This document shows, piece after piece, positions 57,328-64,000 of a DNA stretch of 64,000 bases. Positions within the stretch are counted from its first letter, which is position 1. Each line of letters begins with the position of its first letter. The notes under the pieces were generated by a model, which saw only the letters and a program-made list of their open reading frames with translations, was not told where the DNA came from and did no database searches. This DNA comes from Neurospora crassa OR74A. Its lineage: Eukaryota > Ascomycota > Sordariomycetes > Sordariales > Sordariaceae. The stretch spans positions 2,356,001 to 2,420,000 of the forward strand of contig NC_026505.1 of assembly GCF_000182925.2 (NCBI RefSeq). Reading direction: 5' to 3'. A program made the position numbers and the translations under genes.

Positions 57328-59973
57328 ATGTCCAGAATTCATGCGCAATCACCGGCTTCTCCGAATGACATGATGGACGAGCTCAACGGCCAAACAGAAC
57401 ATGCACCCAGCTGCCCAGTGCCTGCTCGGAGATTGGGGGCCCTTGAGCATCCCATGATTATCAAAAATGTGGACAAGGCCATGAACACATTTCCTGCACA
57501 CTACTCACTCGAGGCTGTAGGATATATTTCTCTCTCTATCACGTGGAAGCATGAGATCGATACTGACAATATCCTCCAGATTGTTGATTCATCCAGCCCT
57601 CAAGTGTCCATTCCACTTTATCTACGACACAGTGACCCGACAGTGAGGCCGATTGTCTCGCACAATGCTCTCACCCACAATGTTGTTGTCAAAGTCACGG
57701 TTCCCAAGCGTACGGGGCGGAAGCGTAAACGTGGGACTGATGATCCCTTCGAGGGTCCCGTTGTCGACAACAACACGTCCACGACAACAAATCCCAATGA
57801 AGAAGTCTTCTCCCGGGACCGATTAGACGCCCCTCGGCTTCTCCGTCGAAAGCTCAGTGACAATGTAGGGAAGTACACCGTTGAGCCCATCGGCGTCATC
57901 ACCAACACGCACCGCTACCGCGGCCTCGCCGACTTCCAGTACGCCATGGGCAACTCCCCCTTCATGTCCCGATTCGTCGACCAGGTGCTGCCCGGCGACG
58001 TCGCCAAGCTCAAGGAGTTCGCCATCCAACCGGGCATCGAATCCGGGAAGAACATCGATTTGATCCCTCCTCCTAACTTCACCCCCATGAGCTTGCCCTT
58101 CCAATACGGTTACGCCCAGAATCCGTACACCAAGGAAATCAGCCCCGGCACTGCTGGCCAAGCGGACGACGACGGCGGCGACTCCGATGTCGACTCTGAA
58201 GCCGAGTTCCGGCGCGTGGTCAATGTGACCTCTCGTGTCCCGGCCGCCGGCTACTTCATCGCGCACGATGAGTATCCCGTCCCGTCCGCCCCCCGGCGCC
58301 AGCCCAACCTGGCCGACCCACAGGTCGCTCTTATCATGAAGGAAATGTGGGCGGCAATGGAAGAGCGGCCGATCTGGACACGGCGCAGCATGTGGAACCG
58401 GCTAGGCTCCAAGTTCGCCTCTTTGCCCAAAAGCGGCTCGCTGGTGCGCCACTGCCTGCAATACGCGGGCTACCAGTTCAAGGGCGGACCGTGGCGCGAC
58501 GCGCTGGTCAAATACGGCCTCGACCCCCGCTCCGATCCCAAATACCGCATCTACCAGACCTTGATCTTCAAGCTGCACAAGACCCGCATCGGCACCGTCG
58601 GCCGCGAGTGGAAGGCCGTCCGCCGTTCCGAACTGGGCGTCACCAACTTTGGCAAGTACTGGAACAGCTACGGCGAGGGCGCCAATCTCGGAAGAGGATC
58701 CGAGCGCCGCTCGCGCGAGACGCACGTGTTCACGGGCGAGTCGTTCAGTACCGACGGAAAAGTCTGGCAGGTGTGCGACATCACGGATCCTCTCCTCCGT
58801 CGGTTGTTTGAAAATGCCGAGGTGCGGCCCGAGTGCGACACCGAGATATCGGGATTCTACCACCGCGTGCTGTGGTCGGTGGCGAAAGCAATCATGAAGT
58901 GCAAGATGCTCGCCATCCGGTTTGGCCGCACGCTGTCGGACGACGATTTCGGGTGCACGTTGGAAGCCGTCAAGGGGCCGAATGATGGGGGAGATGGTGG
59001 TTCGGGAACTAGTATTGGCATCACGCTGCCTGATCTGCAGCTCACGGCGAAGGAGTGCGAGCAGCTACGGGGGAGAAATAAAATCAAGCCGGGCCTCAAG
59101 CAAGGGCGTGATCGGTGGGAGGAGAGGAAGAAGAAGACGCATTATAGAGTTAGGATTCCCCTAAAGGAGGTGGAGGAGCGCGAGGCGGAGAAGATGGCGT
59201 TGTTGTTGGGGATTGGACTTAAGCCGAGAGAGAGGAGGCGGGCCCCGGCTGATTCTACCGCTGGTCTGGGACCTTCTGCGGTTGCTTCTGCTGCTGCTCC
59301 AGGTACAGAAGTGGATGAAGTACCGCTTGATCCAGCACTGGCGAGTATCGGCGTAGACTCAGCTCGGGCTGATACCACCAACCCCACAACCACCAAGAAA
59401 CCGTCATCTACCACCGCAGGCGAGGGTCAAACCGTTACCCTCGAAACACGACATCGCCAAGATCATCGTGAAGACGAGGAAGAAGAAGAAGAAGAAGAAG
59501 AAGGCGAAGAAGAAGTCCAAGCCCCCAAGATCCTCCAAGACATCTTCGAAGACAACGAAGACGAAGAGTTCGAAGGTCTTTCCGAAGAAGAGGAAGAAGA
59601 AGAAGAAGGCGACTTTAGTGACGGCGACCTTCTTGGGGACGAAGATGAGGACGAGGATGACGAGCGTGGCTACGATGACGAAGACGACGAAGAGGAGGAT
59701 CGATACGGCGGCTACCGAACTGATGGGGGCTACCAGACCGATGGCGGCTATCAGACCGAGGGTGGCTACCGTTACCGGACGGATAAGGAACTTGGTGACG
59801 AGGACGAGGATGAGAGTGAAGAGGAAGATGATGAAGAGGGAGCAGGTGGCGAGGGTGAAAATGGGGAGGAAGGCGAGAGGGGAAGACCTCATTATAGGCA
59901 GCAACCCCAGGCGTGGGATGAAGAGGATGTGGACATTGACGAAGAAGACGAGGAGGAGTATAGCGACTATTGA
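57328..59973 (+). CDS. SFC1: TFIIIC subunit tau95 (SFC1/TFC1)
   Basis: A single exon of 881 residues. The N-terminal triple-barrel dimerisation region starts LEHPMIIKNVDKAMNTF (about residues 39-55). The central part includes NTHRYRGLADFQYAM and the barrel/WH region NLADPQVALIMKEMWAAMEE, PIWTRRSMWNRLG and KYRIYQTLIFKLHKTRIG, which is diagnostic for tau95. The end is strongly acidic and carries tandem short repeats (GGYRTDGGYQTDGGYQTE at about 59710-59775), followed by an Asp/Glu run. tau95 with tau131 and tau55 makes the tauA lobe of TFIIIC, which binds the A box of tRNA genes and helps recruit TFIIIB. The acidic C-terminus, typical of tau95, blocks DNA binding in yeast. No intron is needed; the ATG at 57328 follows a CAATCAT context. 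Confidence 0.9.
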   Translation: MSRIHAQSPASPNDMMDELNGQTEHAPSCPVPARRLGALEHPMIIKNVDKAMNTFPAHYSLEAVGYISLSITWKHEIDTDNILQIVDSSSPQVSIPLYLRHSDPTVRPIVSHNALTHNVVVKVTVPKRTGRKRKRGTDDPFEGPVVDNNTSTTTNPNEEVFSRDRLDAPRLLRRKLSDNVGKYTVEPIGVITNTHRYRGLADFQYAMGNSPFMSRFVDQVLPGDVAKLKEFAIQPGIESGKNIDLIPPPNFTPMSLPFQYGYAQNPYTKEISPGTAGQADDDGGDSDVDSEAEFRRVVNVTSRVPAAGYFIAHDEYPVPSAPRRQPNLADPQVALIMKEMWAAMEERPIWTRRSMWNRLGSKFASLPKSGSLVRHCLQYAGYQFKGGPWRDALVKYGLDPRSDPKYRIYQTLIFKLHKTRIGTVGREWKAVRRSELGVTNFGKYWNSYGEGANLGRGSERRSRETHVFTGESFSTDGKVWQVCDITDPLLRRLFENAEVRPECDTEISGFYHRVLWSVAKAIMKCKMLAIRFGRTLSDDDFGCTLEAVKGPNDGGDGGSGTSIGITLPDLQLTAKECEQLRGRNKIKPGLKQGRDRWEERKKKTHYRVRIPLKEVEEREAEKMALLLGIGLKPRERRRAPADSTAGLGPSAVASAAAPGTEVDEVPLDPALASIGVDSARADTTNPTTTKKPSSTTAGEGQTVTLETRHRQDHREDEEEEEEEEEGEEEVQAPKILQDIFEDNEDEEFEGLSEEEEEEEEGDFSDGDLLGDEDEDEDDERGYDDEDDEEEDRYGGYRTDGGYQTDGGYQTEGGYRYRTDKELGDEDEDESEEEDDEEGAGGEGENGEEGERGRPHYRQQPQAWDEEDVDIDEEDEEEYSDY
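59707..59785 (+). repeat. Tandem GGY(R/Q)TD repeat coding
   Basis: Four near-identical seven-residue units with consensus GGY-R/Q-T-D/E inside the acidic tail of tau95. The codons are also conserved, indicating recent duplication. Confidence 0.75.
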
Positions 59974-60159
59974 TCGCTTTCTCGGCTCTGGCTCTTTATC
60001 TTGGTTTTGCTACTCGAACTTCATCACCCATAGCTTGAGATGACAGAGGTCTTTAGTTGTCTATTGGTCTTGCGCGCGTTTATTCGCTCTACGAAAGGTG
60101 CTGTACCTTATCACGTTTTGTACGAGACGATTTGATAAGTCTGATTATTATAATCCTAC
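59974..60159. other. Short interval
   Basis: 3' UTR of tau95 and spacer before the YaaH relic. Nothing else is visible. Confidence 0.5.
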
Positions 60160-60557
60160 ATGGCTGACAGGGTTACCTTTACCAGCGGCATCTTCTACAG
60201 CATGGGGGGCATAATGATGAACGTCGGCGGAATCCTCGAGTCCATTCTCGGCAACACATTCCCATGCGCCGTCTTCATGTCCTTCGGTAAGGGTCACGAT
60301 GCTGTCCCTCTTAAGATCAAGCAAGACAGGGTGAAACCGGGCAGTCGAATGGTTCGATCAAGGGACCTTCCTCATCGGCCTGGCCATAACCCTGACCCCG
60401 GCATACAACGCATCTACCGCCTTCGACCCATCGAACCCCATGCACCCAGGCTTCGAAAATTCGTTCAGCCCCTTTTTGGGTAACTCGCCACTTGTTTGTA
60501 AGATTAGGTACACAATGTCATTAAAAAGCCAACTGCGCCCGGTAGAATGCGGGAAAT
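60160..60557 (+). pseudogene. Relic of a GPR1/FUN34/YaaH (Ato-type acetate transporter) gene
   Basis: The first 42 codons (from 60160) give FTSGIFYSMGGIMMNVGG and ILESILGNTFPCAVFMSFG, matching the GPR1/FUN34/YaaH family (consensus GGILEWILGNTFPFVVFxSFG). At 60287 a GTAAGG donor-like site opens a 58-base intron-sized gap, after which the family continues in a matching frame (GTFLIGLAITLTPAYNAST, then FDPSNPMHPGFENSF). This covers only about the second and third of six membrane helices. No N-terminal helix is found upstream and the remaining helices are absent downstream. So it looks like a truncated duplicate, possibly still transcribed. It is a host gene relic, not a mobile element. Confidence 0.6.
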
Positions 60558-60637
60558 AAGCGCAAAGCCATGTTGTTTTCGTGTCTCTGATACATCAAAT
60601 CTTGGACTAGCTTCCACATAACCATGCCCTTTCTTGG

Positions 60638-62661
60638 TTAAACGACCTGCGCAGCAACAGGAATATGATTCGGAAGATGAACCGCCATGACCTCCACGCC
60701 AGAATCGTTTCTGGCACGAAAACCGCTGTCCGACTTCTCTCTCAATCTTCTCAGCGCCTTAAACCCACCTTTGATACTATCCGCCTCATGTCCCTTGGCC
60801 CTGAGAACACTCGTCGCCACCCTTGCGCTATCCCCATCATAGCAAAGAAGCAAAATTCGTCTGCGGCAAAGCAGATCTCGGAGCTCTTTGCTCGGCGCCT
60901 TGAATGTCTCCTCCAGTCTCTTCCAGAGAGACTCCAGAATGTACGGTTCAGAAAAGGGACTAGGTGTGTCCTCGTGGACAAAAGGCACATTGACCGAGCC
61001 CGGGAGGTGAAAGTCGTGGAAGTCGAGCGGCTGCCGCAAGTCGATGATGGAAGTTTGAGGCTGGGGCTTTACCTTGAACGTAATCGGCACCAGCGCGCTT
61101 GCCAGGGCGTCGTCCTGTGTGAAGAACAAGTCGAGAGCATCGGCAGGTTCCTTCTCCCATTTATCGTCGTACCTGTAAAGGTCCACCTTGGTCAAGTGCT
61201 AGAAACTCGGTTAATTTCCTGTCACACACACACACCCCTAAAGACCTCTGTGAACTTACCTCGTTATGGATCGTAGGGAAGTACTCAGCTCCCAGCTTGT
61301 CGAAGTACTCGTTGATGTACTGATACGGCAGATCACAGCACAGGAAGACGCAATGAATCTCGCCGTCCTCGCCCGCCAGCTCGGCGAGCGATCCGTCGGC
61401 CTTGCGCCTGGCGATGAACTGGTAAAGGCCCTTGAGATTGAAGCCGGATGACGGACCGCAGACGAGGCCCTCGCGGCAGAGGCTGAGAGACAGCGAGAAG
61501 GAGTCGTGCGAGCCGACCTCTTCTATGTGGTCCACGGCTGACTTCCAGGGGAATTGTACGGGGGCCAGGAGCGCATGTGAGCGCGGGCCCGGAACGCGGT
61601 CGCCGGGTGCGGTGCATACTCTGTAAATCATGATGTGGTTAGGTCGCGCTCCCCTCGACGACTCGGACGACATGGACATACGTACCCGACACGGTACACA
61701 GTAGGCTTGACATCCTTGAAGTACGTTCCCAACCCCGTCATGGTTCCTGCGATACCCCGTTAGATGTACAGTCCCGGAGATGACTGAGCGTGCCTAGTGT
61801 AAGGTAGGTACCTACCTGAGGTTCCCATTCCTGCGCATATCACGTTGATCTCCGGTAGCTGCCTGAGGATTTGCGGGCCCGTCCACCGAATGTGCGCCTT
61901 CCAGTTCTAATTCCATGTCTCGGTGTCAGCAGCTGTCGGTAGTATGACCTTAACCTTGTCTTTCTGGGGGGGGGGGGGAACCAACGTCGTCATTGTCGTA
62001 TTGATTCGGGTTTATCTTGGAGTCGTCTTCCTTGGCTTGCCTCTCGGCAGCCATAATGCCTCCCCGCTCGTCATCAGGCTCGGGTTGCGACGGACCGCCA
62101 AACAATGTTCTGCCCCACGGCGTCAGTTCAGACCGAAGTTCATGTTGCAGGAATCACTGGCAACTTCAGCTTCACCACACATACATGTCGAGGCCGAAAA
62201 ACTGCATCAACCGGAGCTTGGCCGGGGATGTCTTGTTGCTCAAGTATGCTCGAACATCGTGAAGATCGTGAAAGACGCGGGCGATCAGCGACATGGAAAT
62301 CACGGTAGACCCCGAGCTGTACTCGATAACCGTCTGCGTCTTGCCCTTCTCCACACTATTCTCGAGAAGATTCAGAGCTGTTGTTGCATGTGGGTTGTTG
62401 ATTCGTCAGTCCCGCCATCCGGCGGCGGCCGTGTAGCAGCACAGGAATCAGGACGGGCGGGCGGGTTCACTAACCTGGCATTGATTTGACGTTATTTGCA
62501 GGATGCATCGACATCATCTTTGCGTATATGCGGACGCCATCCCGGCGGTACGGGTTGAGGCAGTCGGGTATCTCAACCAGAGGCAGCGGCGGTGACGACT
62601 CTGGGTGGAAGTAGCTCCGGACGGAGTCGGGTCCCTTGTACACGTTCAAAGGATTTACCAT
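60638..62661 (-). CDS. PLP-dependent cysteine-synthase-like enzyme fused to rhodanese
   Basis: Seven minus-strand exons (62661-62475, 62377-62185, 62109-61986, 61906-61816, 61746-61686, 61620-61260, 61198-60638) give 525 residues. The N-terminal part is a fold-type II PLP enzyme: the Schiff-base Lys in NNVKSMPAL (Lys59), the phosphate/substrate loop EYSSGSTVIS (about 81-90), FGLDITLFGG and the Gly-rich loop GMGTSGTMTGLGTYF (about 194-208), continuing GLVCGPSSGFNLKGL. The C-terminal ~160 residues form a rhodanese domain with IIDLRQPLDFHDFHLPGSVN and a Cys-loop LLLCYDGDSARVA (Cys458). Cysteine synthases make cysteine from O-acetylserine and sulfide, and rhodaneses move sulfane sulfur, so the fusion suggests sulfur trafficking. 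Yeast Mcy1 is the closest PLP relative I recall; the exact reaction is unknown. Donors include GTTAGT, GTTGGT and GTAGGT. Confidence 0.85.
61966..61978. repeat. G13 tract inside an intron of the PLP-rhodanese gene
   Basis: Thirteen G on the plus strand (C on the transcript) lie 7 bases downstream of a GTTGGT donor. It could vary in length, but because it is intronic it should not affect the protein. Confidence 0.8.
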
Positions 62662-63733
62662 GGTGGAAGAGCTTTGCTGTTGGTCGATCTGCCGAGTATA
62701 TGAGAATGGAAGGTTTTGCAACACATGGAACTGCGGTACACCCTTTTATAATAGGGGCGACTGCTCTAGGTAGGTACTGAAGTATCCAGAACTGGAGGGC
62801 ATATGGTACGTACATATCAGGCCAAGGGATCGTCACTTGTTTCGGCGATCGAACAGAACATGCCGACGGCTCTTCCTCCTTGTTCTTGGTTTCCCACCAC
62901 TTCCTTGCCTTTGCTGTGACTACGTAACCTAAAATACATTCTATAGGGTAGAGAAACTGCCTTTGTACCTAGATCTTGGCTTTTAGTCAACTGTTCCACA
63001 AGAGTAATAGCGCCTCTAATCCTATCTCCTCCTAGTTCCTAAGGATGTATCTACCTCAAAAAGGACACTCGATTTTTTCAAGCTTGAAAATGAGGATTTA
63101 GGAATTTGGAAGTGACGCTGAAGCTAGCCTTGAAGAGACGATTCTAAAGATTCTTTCGTTTTGTAAATCCGATTATTCTTTTATAGAAAATCACCTTACA
63201 GGGAAAAGTTTTAGGCTTGTATCAGCTCTTTTCCCTTTCCTTTTCTTTCCTGCAGAACCAACCCGTATATATGATGTTACGAGTCAAACAAACATAACAA
63301 CTGTATAACATCGACGTGGTGATTCTCAAGGGGCTTTTGGATTTTTGATAAGATGAAATATGGCTGAGATGCAACTAGAAAGGTAGTAAAAATCCTATAG
63401 AAAAGAGAGGAAAAAAAGTAGGACTTTTGTGGTTGCAGCTCAGTCATCTTTCATCGTATAAGAAGACTAAAAGTACCATGAGAATCGCCTTGTCAAGGTC
63501 ATTCTGGTAGTACCCACAGGGAGTAATAATCAATAGTTTGGAAAGCTTTTACCAAGGAAAAAGGTGAGGTGATACAAGGAAGAAGTGGTTGCGGTGGTTT
63601 GCGCTCAATCCCCACTTTTCTCCAAGGTACTTAGGTAGGCTGAGGCTGCCTTCGTCCAACGTTCGGCAGAAGTGGGAAGGCTGAGTGAGTGAGATTAAAC
63701 TGAGCGCGCCGATTTGCGCTAGTTTGCGTTACT
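62662..63733. other. Gene-free interval before the right edge
   Basis: About 1.07 kb holding the promoter of the PLP-rhodanese gene and a more AT-rich part (63000-63480). ORFs stay under about 90 codons and none has family resemblance. No repeat family was recognised. Confidence 0.45.
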
Positions 63734-63988
63734 TTACTTTGTGTCCCTCGAGGTCCGGCAGTGCGGGTGGATCGGCGCCGTGCATAAGCTTATTCCGGCG
63801 TCATCATGTCGAATCCACCGTTTACTACGCCAACCCGGAACTAGAATGGTGATTGAGACTCTCGAAGAGTTAGGCAGGGAAGCAAAATCGGGGGAGGAAA
63901 GAGGGGGGGGTGGCCTCGACCGAATTGTATACGCGATTTTCTGCTTCTTATTCTTGGCCATGTTGATCTCGGGGACATCAAGGGACAC
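63734..63988 (-). CDS. Short minus-strand ORF, possible truncated DUF167-type gene
   Basis: From the ATG at about 63961 (context ATCAACATGGCC) the product starts MAKNKKQKIAYTIRSRPPPP and continues SLPNSSRVSITILVPG. This weakly resembles the N-terminus of fungal DUF167 (YggU-like) proteins, in which a basic KIxYxIR start leads to a strand ending in KPG. The conserved REGEAN core that should follow is absent, and the frame instead runs into unrelated residues and a stop at 63734. It could be the first exon of a gene with an intron I could not place, a truncated copy, or chance. Confidence 0.3.
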   Translation of the reverse strand: MSLDVPEINMAKNKKQKIAYTIRSRPPPPLSSPDFASLPNSSRVSITILVPGWRSKRWIRHDDAGISLCTAPIHPHCRTSRDTK

Positions 63989-64000
63989 CGGGCCATCAAG

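Noticed and set aside
1-63988. Dispersed 5S rRNA genes, CRISPR arrays, transposons or RIP-mutated blocks
   Set aside because: 5S rRNA genes are scattered in Neurospora, but I found no stretch resembling its 5S sequence; no direct-repeat array, transposase, reverse transcriptase or strongly AT-skewed block was seen.

Overview
The window is nuclear DNA of a filamentous ascomycete, most likely a Sordariales fungus close to Neurospora or Sordaria. Protein families are fungal throughout. Genes are dense and lie on both strands, and most are split by short introns (about 50-150 nt) with GT(A/G)NGT donors and CTAAC or CTGAC branch sites. Leaders are CT-rich, and TACCTA-type strings recur between genes. 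From memory only, Neurospora crassa carries a DFG5-type GH76 gene and its B56-type PP2A subunit in one locus-number neighbourhood (about NCU03770 to NCU03786), which fits this gene set. I saw no rRNA, tRNA, CRISPR array, intact transposon or heavily RIP-mutated block.

Layout. 1-5.4 kb: a possible 3' end of an unseen gene, a SET/NAP-type histone chaperone, and a secreted GPI-anchored GH76 mannosidase/transglycosidase (DFG5/DCW1). 6-9 kb: dolichol kinase (SEC59), convergent with the GH76 gene. 8.9-13.2 kb: a 4.4-kb gene-poor gap. 13-19 kb: a Ser/Thr-rich secreted orphan, a FAM32A-like nuclear protein and a Cys-containing orphan with a GPI-like tail. 19.8-25.2 kb: a seven-exon ABCC-type transporter. 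25.6-36.3 kb: 3-hydroxyisobutyryl-CoA hydrolase, SmD2, dihydroxyacetone kinase, a small polyQ orphan, a CobW-type GTPase and RPB11. 38-47 kb: a divergent pair of transporters, an AVT-type amino-acid transporter and a VHC1-type cation-chloride cotransporter. 47.8-51.5 kb: a 1179-residue low-complexity orphan. 52.5-60 kb: PP2A B56 subunit and TFIIIC tau95 (SFC1), divergent. 60-62.7 kb: a GPR1/FUN34/YaaH gene relic and a PLP beta-synthase fused to a rhodanese domain. The right edge holds a short ORF that may be a truncated DUF167-type gene.

This is mostly a housekeeping segment. Functional links are loose: SEC59 and the GH76 enzyme belong to the same glycoprotein/GPI/cell-wall economy, SmD2, FAM32A, RPB11 and TFIIIC to RNA production, and AVT and VHC1 are both probably vacuolar transporters. 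Exon-intron models were built by hand from splice signals, reading frame and family alignment from memory. Every complete spliced model listed closes to a whole number of codons. The less ordinary items are the PLP-rhodanese fusion, the YaaH relic, a probable GC-AG intron in B56, an atypical 5' splice site in RPB11, the degenerate second ATPase signature of the ABC transporter, and four orphan genes.
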